A stretch of DNA of 64,000 nucleotides from Bradyrhizobium yuanmingense (GCF_029167105.1 NZ_JARFML010000001.1:186001-250000), one strand, 5' to 3'. Numbered from the stretch's first letter, positions 52,477 to 61,350 are shown. Notes: generated by a model not told the origin, from the letters alone. Translations and numbers: made by a program.

Positions 52477-53130
52477 CTAGAACGACGGCGCCGCAGCCGG
52501 ATTCTTCGCGCGCGCGACATAGTCTGTCTGTTGCGGCCGATAGCGCTCCCACAACGCGCGCAGCTCGCCGATCGGCGCGTCGTGCCAGTCGACACGCAGG
52601 TCGACGACCGGCCAGTCGAAGAGGTGAGCGACATGAAGGCCCGCCGCATGCTCGTCGTCGGTCTCACCGCCGGCATCGAGGCCGGCTTCGAGCGCCGACA
52701 TCAACCGCTCCGCCAGCGGCTGGCCAGCGGTTGCCTCGAACCGCGCAATCATCGTGCTGGGCACCTTGTCGTCGGCGAGCAGATTGCCAAGCGCGAGGCA
52801 GCCGGCGCCTTCGGCAATTGCCGCAACGGCCAATGCCTGAGCGCCGGAATGCCAGGCCACCTGACCGTAACGATCGATCACGCCGACCTGTCGCCATGCT
52901 GGCTGCGGTGTGCCGAGCGTGAGGCTGTTGAGGACGGCAGCCGCACCGAGTCCCTGGCGCAGCAGCGCAAGACCGGTCGGGCCGAGCGCCGGGTCGGTCA
53001 CATTCTGCGACACCACGAGGCCCAAAGGCCCGACCCACGCGCAGCGCGCCGGCACCGCAATACTGGACGACGTGATGGCGATGCCGAATGCGCCGGTCTC
53101 CGGGCAACGCGCCGAGATAGAATAGGTCAT
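52477..53130 (-). CDS. DUF1028 family protein
   Basis: This 217-residue protein begins TYSISARCPETGAFGIAITS, then SSIAVPARCAWVGPLGLVVS and QNVTDPALGPTGLALLRQGL, the pattern of the DUF1028 family; I recall that this family is placed with Ntn hydrolases, though the function is not established. GGGAG lies about 7 bases before the start. DUF1028 genes often accompany transporters for amines or small amides, which fits the position beside the PotABCD-like set. It could hydrolyse an amide bond in the imported compound; this is inference. Confidence 0.85.
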   Translation of the reverse strand: MTYSISARCPETGAFGIAITSSSIAVPARCAWVGPLGLVVSQNVTDPALGPTGLALLRQGLGAAAVLNSLTLGTPQPAWRQVGVIDRYGQVAWHSGAQALAVAAIAEGAGCLALGNLLADDKVPSTMIARFEATAGQPLAERLMSALEAGLDAGGETDDEHAAGLHVAHLFDWPVVDLRVDWHDAPIGELRALWERYRPQQTDYVARAKNPAAAPSF

Positions 53131-53230
53131 CGTGAAGCTCCCGTATAAGTAATACTAGTATAGATGATCGAAAAGATAGCTCAATACTTTACGAGTTGAT
53201 CAGTATTCAAAGTATAATTGAATTCCAAGC
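53131..53230 (-). promoter_or_regulatory. A/T-rich promoter region of the DUF1028 gene
   Basis: This is a markedly A/T-rich stretch next to the DUF1028 start. It contains the perfect palindrome ATACTAGTAT (53152-53161) and TATACT/TTGAAT-like boxes on the minus strand. Likely promoter and possible operator; exact boxes not assigned. Confidence 0.45.
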
Positions 53231-53462
53231 TCGACGACGGGGACGACAGTCTCTATGGCGGAGACATGGCGGCGCCGACGCTTTCATGGTCTCTGCACGG
53301 CAGCGGCAACGATGTCGTGGTGGTGGGTTTCGACGCGGGGGCCGGGCGCCCGACCCCTCGATCAGCACTGCGGGAAGCCAGATGATCTTCCAGGGGACGC
53401 ACGCCGACTGGCATCTGGCTTAGGCGTCGCTCACAGGCGTGCCTCGGATCGCGAGATCGTCC
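53231..53462. other. Intergenic stretch, no gene recognised
   Basis: Together with the promoter region to its left, this forms a gap of over 300 bases between DUF1028 and the next small gene. Two overlapping + strand frames (53196-53423 and 53255-53488) show no family pattern or start signal. Confidence 0.4.
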
Positions 53463-53645
53463 CTAGTCTTCGGGCCAACGGTCGGTAGGGCCGGAATTAG
53501 AGGCGCGTCCGTGCGCCGCACGGGCCGGCTGCTTGGCAGGCCTGCCGATCGACGAGAAATAAAGCGCGAGTTCGAGCACGCCATACATCGCGAGCAGCAT
53601 CAACCCCTTGATTGCCTCGTTGGTCGTCTGGATATCCTCCAGCAT
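53463..53645 (-). CDS. Small hypothetical protein
   Basis: This 60-residue protein begins MLEDIQTTNEAIKGLMLLAM and has a hydrophobic middle (LLAMYGVLELALYF), then a basic tail. It lies 10 bases downstream of the single-membrane-segment protein gene at 53656-53856 on the same strand, so the two may be co-transcribed. I do not know the family. The composition of the first half is gene-like, while the C-terminal half is less convincing. Confidence 0.4.
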   Translation of the reverse strand: MLEDIQTTNEAIKGLMLLAMYGVLELALYFSSIGRPAKQPARAAHGRASNSGPTDRWPED

Positions 53646-53655
53646 CCGCGTTCGA

Positions 53656-53856
53656 CTAACGTTGTGCCAGCTTGATCGGACTTTGGATCGGGTGGGCCTT
53701 GTAAACAGCCAGGCTGCTCGTCGTCTGCACGTTGATGTCAGGATGGGTCAGGTGGAAGGCGAGGGCCGCCGCGACGATCATGATCCCGCCAAGCAGTCCG
53801 GCGATGACCACCTTCAGGTGCGTTGCCCTGTCCGCGCTGTAGATCGAGTGATTCAT
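53656..53856 (-). CDS. Small single-membrane-segment protein (Bradyrhizobium type)
   Basis: This 66-residue protein starts MNHSIYSADRATHLKVVIAG and has one membrane helix (about 16-36: VVIAGLLGGIMIVAAALAF), then a short periplasmic tail. I recognise the MNHSxYSADRxTHLK opening from small proteins that are common and multi-copy in Bradyrhizobium genomes; their function is unknown. It supports the taxonomic guess for the window. Neighbouring genes give no functional clue. Confidence 0.7.
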   Translation of the reverse strand: MNHSIYSADRATHLKVVIAGLLGGIMIVAAALAFHLTHPDINVQTTSSLAVYKAHPIQSPIKLAQR

Positions 53857-54303
53857 TGCAGGCCCCTTCCCGGCGCGTGCTGGTGATTGCTTTCTAAGGC
53901 ATCAACTTTCCCATCGAAATTTGGGGCCATCACCTAAGGAGATATCCGGAGCGTGCGGAGGAGGTGGTAGCCCGCGATCCCGCCCGGAACCGGCAGCCGT
54001 AGCAACCATTAAATGGCGGCGTTGTTTTGCGCGGCTGTACGGTTTTCCTGCGCGTGCCTTTCGCGCAGCAGACCGCGGGTGCGTTGTCAGCACCCGGCCT
54101 TTCTTGCGCCCTCTTGGCTTTCAGAGGGTGGAGCGACGAAGCAAAGCTCGGGCGAAAGTCGTCGCGAGGATGCGAAGCCATGTCGCAATCAGCCGGCGAT
54201 CTCACGCTGGCGCCGTGCGAGGGTGGAACTGGGCCCGGTTGGAACTCGCGGGCGTGATGGTCGTTTGCTTGGCCGGGGCAGCAGTAGCGAGCAGGGAGAG
54301 CAC
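53857..54303. other. Intergenic region before opgG, containing repeat copy B
   Basis: No gene is supported. It contains copy B of the dispersed repeat (54030-54177) and, near 54293-54298, GGAGA serving as the opgG ribosome site. Open frames entering from the repeat and running into opgG are artefacts. Confidence 0.6.
54030..54177. repeat. Dispersed intergenic repeat, copy B
   Basis: This copy matches copy A (40811-40955) in blocks, including GCGCAGCAGACCGCGGGTGC at 54063-54082, TCAGCACCCGGCCTT and TGCGCCCTCTTGGCTTTCAG, in the same order. It lies 126 bases upstream of opgG. Confidence 0.8.
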
Positions 54304-55806
54304 GTGAACCGACGCCAGCTTGTTCAAGGGTCGGCGTTGCTGCCGGCTTTGCTGCTTGCTTCCCGACGCAGCTTGGCCGCCCCATCGGATGCGTTCGGGC
54401 CGTCCACCGTGCGGGACCTGGCGCGGATGCTGGCGAGCAAGCCCTACGAGGCGCCGGACGAGAAGCTCCCGAGCGGACTGAAGGACCTGGATTACGATCA
54501 GTATCGTTCGATCCGCTTTTTGCCCGAGCGGGCGCTCTGGCGCGGCAAGAATCTTCCGTTCGAAGCGCAGTTCTTCCACCGCGGCTTTTTCTACAAGAAC
54601 AGGGTGAACATCTTCGAGGTCGCGGACGGAAAGGCATCCGAGCTCAAGTACCGCAAGGCGGACTTCTCCTTTGGCGAGAAAGTCCCGCCGTTCGAGGACA
54701 GCGATCTCGGATTCGCCGGCTTCCGCATCCATGCGCCGATGAACCGTCCCGACTATTACGACGAGGTATGCGTCTTCCTGGGCGCGAGCTATTTCCGCGC
54801 CGTGGCCAAGGGGCAGACCTACGGGCTTTCCGCCCGTGGGATGTCGATCGATACGGGCGAAGCCAAGGGCGAGGAATTTCCGCTTTTCAAGACGTTCTGG
54901 CTCGAGCGGCCGGCGCCGGGTGCGACCTCGTTGGTGATTCATGCTCTGCTCGACAGCAAGAGCTGCGCCGCGAGCTACCGATTCACCGTGCGCCCCGGGG
55001 AGACGACGGTCTTCGATGTCGAGATGTCGGTCTACCCGCGCGTCGAGATGCCGCGCGCTGGTCTCGCGCCCATGACCAGCATGTTCTTCTACGGTCCGAA
55101 CGACCGCAACGACATCGACGATTTCCGCCCCTCAGTCCACGATTCCGATGGCCTTGCGATCTTCAACGGGAAGGGCGAAAGCCTGTGGCGGCCGCTCAGC
55201 AATCCTCGCGACCTCCAGATCAGCACCTTCCAGGATCTCAATCCGCGCGGCTTCGGGCTGATGCAGCGGGAGAGAAACTTCTTCGCCTACCAGGACATCG
55301 AATCCAGCTTCGAAAAACGCCCAAGCCTCTGGATGGAGCCGATCGGCGATTGGGGCGAGGGCGGCGTCACGCTGTTCGAGATCCCGACCAAGGAAGAGGT
55401 CCACGACAACATCGCCGCATTCTGGCGGCCGAAAAGCCCGCTGCAGGCCAAGGGCGAACACAATTACACCTATCGGCTGCATTGGGGGCCGGATAGCCCG
55501 AAGCCGCATTCGCTGGCCAGATTCACGCGAAGTGGGATCGGGGCGAGGGGCGAGGACGCGCGCCTGTTCGTGCTCGATCTGCTCGGCGACAACCTCAAGG
55601 GCGTCGATCCTGCCGGTGTCAAAGGCGTGGTGACGGCGGGGAAGTCCGAGGTGAAGAACATCGTCACGCAGCCCAATCCCTACACCGGTGGCTGGCGGCT
55701 CAGCTTCCAGTGCCAGGTGAAAGGCGAGCCGATCGAGCTGCGGGCGTTCCTGGCCGAAGGCGACAAGCCCTTGTCGGAAATCTGGGTCTACCGATGGGCG
55801 CCCTGA
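54304..55806 (+). CDS. opgG: Periplasmic glucan biosynthesis protein OpgG/OpgD (MdoG)
   Basis: This 500-residue protein has an N-terminal signal with an RR pair (NRRQLVQGSALLPALLLASR), then the MdoG domain with LDYDQYRSIRFLPERALWRG, FEAQFFHRGFFYKN, SMFFYGPNDRNDIDDFRP and IEPIGDWGEG-like (MEPIGDWGEGGVTLFEIPT). It works in the periplasm in the synthesis of osmoregulated periplasmic glucans. GTG at 54304 has GGAGA at good spacing; earlier frame starts fall in the dispersed repeat. The Tat-like signal makes OpgD an alternative name. The 3' end overlaps opgH by 13 bases. Confidence 0.9.
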   Translation: MNRRQLVQGSALLPALLLASRRSLAAPSDAFGPSTVRDLARMLASKPYEAPDEKLPSGLKDLDYDQYRSIRFLPERALWRGKNLPFEAQFFHRGFFYKNRVNIFEVADGKASELKYRKADFSFGEKVPPFEDSDLGFAGFRIHAPMNRPDYYDEVCVFLGASYFRAVAKGQTYGLSARGMSIDTGEAKGEEFPLFKTFWLERPAPGATSLVIHALLDSKSCAASYRFTVRPGETTVFDVEMSVYPRVEMPRAGLAPMTSMFFYGPNDRNDIDDFRPSVHDSDGLAIFNGKGESLWRPLSNPRDLQISTFQDLNPRGFGLMQRERNFFAYQDIESSFEKRPSLWMEPIGDWGEGGVTLFEIPTKEEVHDNIAAFWRPKSPLQAKGEHNYTYRLHWGPDSPKPHSLARFTRSGIGARGEDARLFVLDLLGDNLKGVDPAGVKGVVTAGKSEVKNIVTQPNPYTGGWRLSFQCQVKGEPIELRAFLAEGDKPLSEIWVYRWAP

Positions 55807-57914
55807 GCACGGCACCGCGGCCGATTGCCGGCGATATCGCGACCCAGCGCCTGCTGCCGGGCGAGTCCCCCCTTCCGATGACTCCCGGCGACCTCGGAAA
55901 ACACCGGGTACCCGACCGCATTCCTGCGCCGGTTGCCCCCGCAATGGCATGGCGGCGCGGCCTCATCCTCCTCTCGACGGCGGCGCTCACGGCCGGCGGC
56001 GGATACGAGATGTATCGCGTGCTGGAGGTCGGCGGCGTCACCGTCCTTGAAGCCATGGTGCTGGCGCTCTTCCTGGTCCTGCTCGCCTGGGTCGCCTTCT
56101 CGTTCGCCTCCGCGCTGGCCGGCTTCTTCCTGCTGCTCGCTCATCGTCCGGACGCCTTCGCCCCAGAGGCGGAGCTGCCTGCGATCGCAAGCCGCACCGC
56201 CATGTTGCTTCCCACCTACAACGAAGACCCGCACCGATTGACGGCGCGGCTTCGTGCGATCATCGAATCCTTGGAGGCGACCTCACAAGGAAAGCTGTTC
56301 GACTGGTACGTTCTGAGCGACAGCACCGATCCTGACATCTGGGTCGCCGAGGAAAAAGCGCTCCTCGCGCTGCGACAGGCAATGGGGACGCCACGGCTGT
56401 ATTATCGCCACCGAGCCGAGAATACGGCGCGCAAAGCCGGGAACATCTCGGAGTGGATCACGCGGTTCGGCGGCGGCTACGACTTCATGATCGTGCTCGA
56501 CGCCGACAGTCTCATGAGCGGGCAGACCATCGTCCGACTGGTCCATGCCATGGAGAGCAATCCGAGCGCCGGCCTCATCCAGACGCTCCCAATGGTCGTC
56601 AACGCGCGAAGCCTGTTCAGCCGAATCCAGCAATTCGCGGGCCGCCTGTACGGACCGATGATCGCCGTTGGAGTCGCCTGGTGGCACGGCTCCGAAGGCA
56701 ATTACTGGGGCCACAATGCGATCATCCGGGTGAGGGCGTTTGCTGAAGAGGCGGCGCTGCCGCAGCTTCGGGGACGGAAGCCGTTCGGCGGGCACATCCT
56801 CAGCCATGATTTCGTCGAGGCTGCGCTGATGCGGCGCGCCGGGTGGGGCATCTACATGCTGCCGACGCTCGGCGGAAGCTACGAAGAGGTGCCGCCTTCG
56901 CTGCTCGATTTTGCGGCGCGCGACCGGCGCTGGTGTCAGGGCAATCTTCAGCATCTCGCCGTAGTGCCTGCGCGGGGTCTCCACTGGGTCTCGCGCGTGC
57001 ATTTCATGGTGGGGATAGGGGCATATCTGACGGCGCCCCTCTGGCTGCTGTTCCTCTTGCTGGGAATGCTGATCTCGTTGCAGGCCCGCTTCGTGCGTCC
57101 GGAGTATTTTTCGAAGGGGTTCTCGTTGTTTCCGACGTGGCCGGCCCAGGATCCCGTGCTTGCCATCTGGGTGTTCGTCGCCACGATGGGGTTGCTGCTG
57201 TTGCCGAAGCTGCTCAGCCTCGTGCTCGTTTGGATGCGAGGCTCGGTGAGACGCCAGTTCGGCGGCGCGTTGCGTGCTTCGGCCGGAGTTCTCGCGGAGA
57301 TCATCGTATCCGCGCTGATGGCGCCGGTGATGATGATCTTTCAGTCGATCGCGGTGATCGAGATTCTCGCCGGCCGCGATGCCGGCTGGCAGACGCAAAG
57401 GCGCGACGACGGCACGGTGCAGCGGCGCGAGCTCTATCGGAAATACGGCGTTCCGACCCTGTGCGGTGTTGCGATGGCCGCAAGCGCCTACGCCGTTTCG
57501 CTGCCACTTCTGCTCTGGATGTCGCCGGTCATCGTTGGGCTGCTGTTCGCCGTTCCCATAGGCGCGCTGACCGCCATGCCCGTCTCCGGAAGATTGTTTG
57601 TCACTCCGGAAGAACGAGAGCCGCCTCGCGTCCTGCGGCGAGCGAACGAACTCAGCGCGTCGGCTGACGCAGGGGGCATGCCTGCCTTGGTGGAGCTGCG
57701 CCAAGACCCCGCGCTCCTGGCCTTCCACCTCGCGCAGCTGCCGCCTCCTCGCCCCACCAGGCCCGACACGGTCGACGCCAATCTGGCGGTCGGCCGTGCC
57801 AAGGTCGATGCGAGCGAGACCTTCGAGGAGGCTGCAGAGCATCTATCTTCGCGAGAAATCTTCTCGATCTTGAACGACGGTCCGGCGCTTTCCACCGTGT
57901 TGCAGAAGCGATGA
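55794..57914 (+). CDS. opgH: Glucan glucosyltransferase OpgH (MdoH)
   Basis: This 706-residue inner-membrane glycosyltransferase of family 2 has the conserved AMLLPTYNEDPHRL, the DxD-type VLDADSLMSG, EGNYWGHNAIIR and the RRWCQGNLQH (QxxRW-like) acceptor motif, with membrane segments at about 55-75, 80-105 and 410-600. It would polymerise glucose from UDP-glucose into the periplasmic glucan backbone. ATG at 55794 overlaps the opgG end by 13 bases; an upstream frame extension lies within opgG. Together opgGH form the standard operon. The C-terminal about 60 residues are soluble and basic/acidic mixed. Confidence 0.92.
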   Translation: MGALSTAPRPIAGDIATQRLLPGESPLPMTPGDLGKHRVPDRIPAPVAPAMAWRRGLILLSTAALTAGGGYEMYRVLEVGGVTVLEAMVLALFLVLLAWVAFSFASALAGFFLLLAHRPDAFAPEAELPAIASRTAMLLPTYNEDPHRLTARLRAIIESLEATSQGKLFDWYVLSDSTDPDIWVAEEKALLALRQAMGTPRLYYRHRAENTARKAGNISEWITRFGGGYDFMIVLDADSLMSGQTIVRLVHAMESNPSAGLIQTLPMVVNARSLFSRIQQFAGRLYGPMIAVGVAWWHGSEGNYWGHNAIIRVRAFAEEAALPQLRGRKPFGGHILSHDFVEAALMRRAGWGIYMLPTLGGSYEEVPPSLLDFAARDRRWCQGNLQHLAVVPARGLHWVSRVHFMVGIGAYLTAPLWLLFLLLGMLISLQARFVRPEYFSKGFSLFPTWPAQDPVLAIWVFVATMGLLLLPKLLSLVLVWMRGSVRRQFGGALRASAGVLAEIIVSALMAPVMMIFQSIAVIEILAGRDAGWQTQRRDDGTVQRRELYRKYGVPTLCGVAMAASAYAVSLPLLLWMSPVIVGLLFAVPIGALTAMPVSGRLFVTPEEREPPRVLRRANELSASADAGGMPALVELRQDPALLAFHLAQLPPPRPTRPDTVDANLAVGRAKVDASETFEEAAEHLSSREIFSILNDGPALSTVLQKR

Positions 57915-58056
57915 AGCTTCGGCCTGGATCTGTCCTGCGGCCGTTCGGAGCTTTTCTCGTTGCGTAGACCGCTATTGCTCTCTCCCTTGATGGCCGGCAT
58001 CCTCGAACCAAGTGCGCGGAAAAGCGCCCCAAAACGTCCAAGGAAGGAAGCAATCG

Positions 58057-59112
58057 ATGAAGATGATCAAAGGGCCTGCGATATTCCTCGCTCAGTTCGC
58101 TGGCGATGCGGCGCCGTTCAACTCGCTCGATGCGATATGCGGATGGGCGGCATCCCTGGGCTACAAGGGGATTCAGATCCCGAGTTGGGATGGGCGGCTC
58201 TTCGACCTGAACAAAGCCTCGGAGTCCCAGACCTATGCCGACGAGGTGAAGGGTGTCGTGGCGCGCCACGGGCTTTCCATCACCGAGCTTTCGACCCATC
58301 TGCAAGGCCAGCTCGTCGCCGTTCACCCGGCCTATGATGCGGCGTTCGACGGCTTCGCCGCGCCGGAGGTGCGTGGCAATCCCAAGGCGCGCACGGAATG
58401 GGCCGTCGATCAGGTCAAGCGCGCCATCCTGGCGTCCAGGCGGCTCGGGCTCAGTGCGCAGGCGACCTTCTCCGGCGCGCTTGCCTGGCCCTATGTCTAT
58501 CCCTGGCCGCAGCGTCCCGCCGGCCTGATCGAGACCGCCTTCAACGAACTCGCCAGGCGCTGGCTGCCCATTCTCGATCATGCCGACGAGCACGGTGTCG
58601 ATCTCGCCTATGAGATCCATCCTGGCGAGGACCTGCACGACGGTGTCTCCTACGAAATGTTCCTCGAGCGGGTGAACAACCATCCGCGCGCGAACCTGCT
58701 CTACGATCCCTCGCACTTCGTGCTGCAACAGCTCGACTATCTCGACTACATCGACATCTACCACCAGCGCATCAAGGCGTTTCACGTCAAGGACGCCGAA
58801 TTCAATCCGACCGGTCGCCAAGGCGTCTATGGCGGGTTCCAGAGCTGGGTCGACCGTGCCGGCCGCTTCCGCTCGCTCGGCGATGGTCAGGTCGATTTCG
58901 GCGCCATCTTCTCCAAGCTCACGCAATACGATTACGACAGCTGGGCGGTGCTCGAGTGGGAGTGTGCCCTGAAACATCCTGAGCAAGGCGCGGCCGAAGG
59001 CGCCGAGTTCATCCGAAAGCATATCATCCGGGTGACAGCGAAGGCCTTCGACGATTTCGCAGGCAGCGGCGCTGACGCGGCTGCCAACCGCAAGATGCTC
59101 GGCATCTCCTGA
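58057..59112 (+). CDS. Sugar phosphate isomerase/epimerase (TIM barrel)
   Basis: This 351-residue protein belongs to the AP endonuclease 2-like TIM-barrel family used by sugar isomerases: GYKGIQIPSWDGRLFDL, HGLSITELSTHLQGQL, DLAYEIHPGEDLHDG and LYDPSHFVLQQLDYLDYI, followed by KAFHVKDAEFN; the His/Glu/Asp residues in these blocks are the usual metal ligands. AAGGAAGG precedes the ATG at 58057. It forms a pair with the Gfo/Idh/MocA oxidoreductase 15 bases downstream, a combination common in inositol- and sugar-conversion modules. The substrate is unknown. Confidence 0.88.
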   Translation: MKMIKGPAIFLAQFAGDAAPFNSLDAICGWAASLGYKGIQIPSWDGRLFDLNKASESQTYADEVKGVVARHGLSITELSTHLQGQLVAVHPAYDAAFDGFAAPEVRGNPKARTEWAVDQVKRAILASRRLGLSAQATFSGALAWPYVYPWPQRPAGLIETAFNELARRWLPILDHADEHGVDLAYEIHPGEDLHDGVSYEMFLERVNNHPRANLLYDPSHFVLQQLDYLDYIDIYHQRIKAFHVKDAEFNPTGRQGVYGGFQSWVDRAGRFRSLGDGQVDFGAIFSKLTQYDYDSWAVLEWECALKHPEQGAAEGAEFIRKHIIRVTAKAFDDFAGSGADAAANRKMLGIS

Positions 59113-59127
59113 AAGAGAGGGTGCAAC

Positions 59128-60303
59128 ATGGCGATCGAAGCAAGCAACGAAACCGGCGGCCATCGTCGTATCCGACTCGGCATGGTGGGCGGTGGCCAGG
59201 GCGCCTTCATTGGTGCCGTCCACCGCATTGCCGCGCGCATCGACGACCAGTTCGAGCTGGTCGCCGGCGCGCTCGCGTCGGATCCGGTTCGCGCCAAGAC
59301 TTCCGCAAAAGAGCTCGGTATCGCTGACGGCCGGGCCTATGGCTCCTTCGAGGAGATGGCGCGGGCTGAAGCGGCGAGAGCGGATGGCATCGAGGCGGTC
59401 TCGATCGTGACACCCAATCACCTGCACAGCCCCGTCGCGAAAGCTTTCCTTGAAGCCGGCATCCACGTCATCTGCGACAAGCCGCTGACGACGACCGTTG
59501 CAGAGGCCGAGGAACTGGTGGCGCTGGTCAGGAAGACCGGCAGGGTCTTCGTCGTCACGCACAATTACACCGGCTATCCCATGGTCCGGCAGGCGCGCGC
59601 CATGATCGCGAATGGCGATCTCGGCGAGATCCGTCTCGTCAAGGTCGAGTATCTGCAGGATTGGCTGACCGAGCCATTGGAAACCACCGGCCAGAAGCAG
59701 GCGGCGTGGCGCACCGACCCGTCCCGGTCCGGCGCCGGCGGGTGCATCGGCGACATCGGCACCCATGCCTACAATCTTGCCTGCTTCGTCAGCGGGCTCG
59801 AGCTCGACGAATTGCTCGCCCAATTGTCGACCTTCGTCGAGGGGCGGCGGCTCGACGACGATGTCCAAATTCTCCTCAAGTGGAAGGGCGGCGCCAAGGG
59901 CATGCTGTGGGCGAGCCAGGTCGCCGTCGGCAATGAGAACGGGCTCACGCTGCGCGTTTACGGCAGCAAAGGCGGCCTCGAATGGGCGCAGGAGAATCCG
60001 AACCACCTCTGGTTCACACCCTACGGCAAGCCCAGGCAGCTCCTGACCCGCGGCGGGGCCGGCGCATCGGGCGAGGCGGGTCGGATCACCCGCATTCCAT
60101 CGGGGCACCCCGAGGGCTACCTTGAAGGCTTCGCGACGATCTATGCCGAGGCGGCGCGCGCCATCCGCGCGGCAGCGGCCGGTGAAAAGCCGCATCCCGA
60201 TGTCGTCTTCCCGACGGTCGAGGATGGCCTCGCCGGCGTGAAGTTGATCGATGCTGCGGTGAAGTCGTCCGCAGGTAATGGCGTCTGGGTTCGGATGACG
60301 TAA
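59128..60303 (+). CDS. Gfo/Idh/MocA family oxidoreductase
   Basis: This 391-residue protein has the N-terminal Rossmann motif RLGMVGGGQGAFIGAVHR, the conserved GIHVICDKPLTTTVAEAEEL with the catalytic Lys in the EKP-like DKP, and GGCIGDIGTHAYNLACFVSG with the Asp/His pair. It would oxidise or reduce a sugar or inositol with NAD(P). It lies 15 bases after the isomerase/epimerase and has AGAGAGGG upstream, so the two are co-transcribed. A very long antisense frame covers this gene and its neighbour and is considered an artefact of codon bias. Confidence 0.9.
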   Translation: MAIEASNETGGHRRIRLGMVGGGQGAFIGAVHRIAARIDDQFELVAGALASDPVRAKTSAKELGIADGRAYGSFEEMARAEAARADGIEAVSIVTPNHLHSPVAKAFLEAGIHVICDKPLTTTVAEAEELVALVRKTGRVFVVTHNYTGYPMVRQARAMIANGDLGEIRLVKVEYLQDWLTEPLETTGQKQAAWRTDPSRSGAGGCIGDIGTHAYNLACFVSGLELDELLAQLSTFVEGRRLDDDVQILLKWKGGAKGMLWASQVAVGNENGLTLRVYGSKGGLEWAQENPNHLWFTPYGKPRQLLTRGGAGASGEAGRITRIPSGHPEGYLEGFATIYAEAARAIRAAAAGEKPHPDVVFPTVEDGLAGVKLIDAAVKSSAGNGVWVRMT

Positions 60304-60526
60304 CGGCCCACGTGCATCCGACATCGGCGCAATGCCGGGTGGAAAGGCATGCACGCCCCGGGACAAGCCGGCCATCCGGCACGGGCAGTCGCGTAGGAAC
60401 TCTTGCACATGGTCGAAACTTGACTCTGCGGGTCAGCATCGCCGCCGATCGCTGGCCTGCACGGCCCCGCCTCCAAGCCCCCCATACCCCCCAGGGTGGG
60501 GCCGTGCTTCCAAGCAGGAGGTGCAA

Positions 60527-60688
60527 TTGTCCGAGCCGACCGAGCAAGAAATCAGAGAACGCGCGCACCAATTGTGGGAGCAGGCGGGCAAGCCCGAAGG
60601 GCGCGAGGACGAATTTTGGCACGCGGCGGAGCAGGAGCTGCGCAACGAGGACAAGTCGAACACGCTGCGGACGCCAGATACGCTGTGA
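60527..60688 (+). CDS. DUF2934 small protein
   Basis: This 53-residue protein from TTG 60527 contains IRERAHQLWEQAGKPEGRED and FWHAAEQELRNED, the DUF2934 pattern. TTG has GCAGGAGG 6 bases upstream; GTG at 60521 is too close to it. Function of the family is unknown; it is abundant in Bradyrhizobium and relatives. The following gene starts on its stop codon (GTGA overlap). A second DUF2934 protein follows at 60964. The longer frame upstream to 60332 lacks a signal. Confidence 0.75.
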   Translation: MSEPTEQEIRERAHQLWEQAGKPEGREDEFWHAAEQELRNEDKSNTLRTPDTL

Positions 60689-60870
60689 CCGACAAGGCCT
60701 GCCCATTCTGCCAGGGTCTCGGATGGGTCTGCGAAAACCATCCGCTCCGGGTCTGGAGCGAGAAGCTCGGCGGCTGTCGCTGCGGCGAGGGCATGCCCTG
60801 CAGCTGCAACACGACTGAGGATCCTGAAATCAGGGTGGTGATCGTCGAAGCCGACACGACGTGGCACTAG
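60685..60870 (+). CDS. Small cysteine-rich protein, zinc-finger-like
   Basis: This 61-residue protein starts on the DUF2934 stop (GTGA). The seven cysteines cluster as CPFCQGLGWVC, then GGCRCGEGMPCSC, so it should bind metal. Short proteins of the CPFCxGxGWVCENHP kind are widespread in Bradyrhizobium; their role is unknown. It lies between two DUF2934 genes and is probably in the same transcript as the first. A longer frame upstream (to 60496) lies inside the first DUF2934 gene. Confidence 0.65.
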   Translation: MTDKACPFCQGLGWVCENHPLRVWSEKLGGCRCGEGMPCSCNTTEDPEIRVVIVEADTTWH

Positions 60871-60963
60871 CGGCGCCCGCCGCTCCGCGTGGAGTGATGG
60901 TGCGACGGTGGGCACTTCCGAAGCGTTGCACCTCAGGGAACGGACCATCCGGGAGGGAATTTA

Positions 60964-61290
60964 GTGTCCGTACGGCTCAGACAACAATCCTTTCCCACGG
61001 CAGTTTCCGCGGTGGACGAGCAGAAGAAGCTAGAGCACCAGATCGAACTCGCAACGCGAGCGGCCTCGCTCGTGAAGGACGAAACCACCGGACAGCGCTT
61101 CAGGACCTTCGCCGAGGAACTGAGACGAAAGCTGCTTCGCATGATGCGTCGTGGCAAGGTGCGCGCGCGTGCCTACGAGCTCTGGGAGCAGGCTGGCCGT
61201 CCCGGCAATCGCGAGCTGGACTTCTGGCTCGAAGCCGAACGGCAGATCGAGGAAGAGCGAGAGGAGAAGAAGGGCCCGGGCGCTTCATAG
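60964..61290 (+). CDS. DUF2934 domain protein with N-terminal helical extension
   Basis: This 108-residue protein has an N-terminal helical region (EQKKLEHQIELATRAASL, FRTFAEELRRKLLRMMR) and a C-terminal DUF2934 segment (RARAYELWEQAGRPGNRELD, FWLEAERQIEEERE). GTG at 60964 is chosen as start, with GGGAGGGA upstream (GGAGGG near 60950). The shared ELWEQAG/QLWEQAG core with the 53-residue protein at 60527 shows they are paralogues. Function unknown. Confidence 0.7.
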   Translation: MSVRLRQQSFPTAVSAVDEQKKLEHQIELATRAASLVKDETTGQRFRTFAEELRRKLLRMMRRGKVRARAYELWEQAGRPGNRELDFWLEAERQIEEEREEKKGPGAS

Positions 61291-61350
61291 CGCCGGGCGG
61301 TACCGCGTCTGCAGCGCCGCGTGACACGTGCCGCGCGCGCAAAGCAAGGA

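Noticed and set aside
56283..57842. 519-codon antisense frame within opgH
   Set aside because: Shadow of a high-GC gene; OpgH motifs are all on the + strand.
57652..60408. 918-codon minus-strand frame crossing opgH end, isomerase and oxidoreductase genes
   Set aside because: Striking in length, but it covers three well-supported + strand genes and contains no recognisable domain; third-position GC bias explains it.
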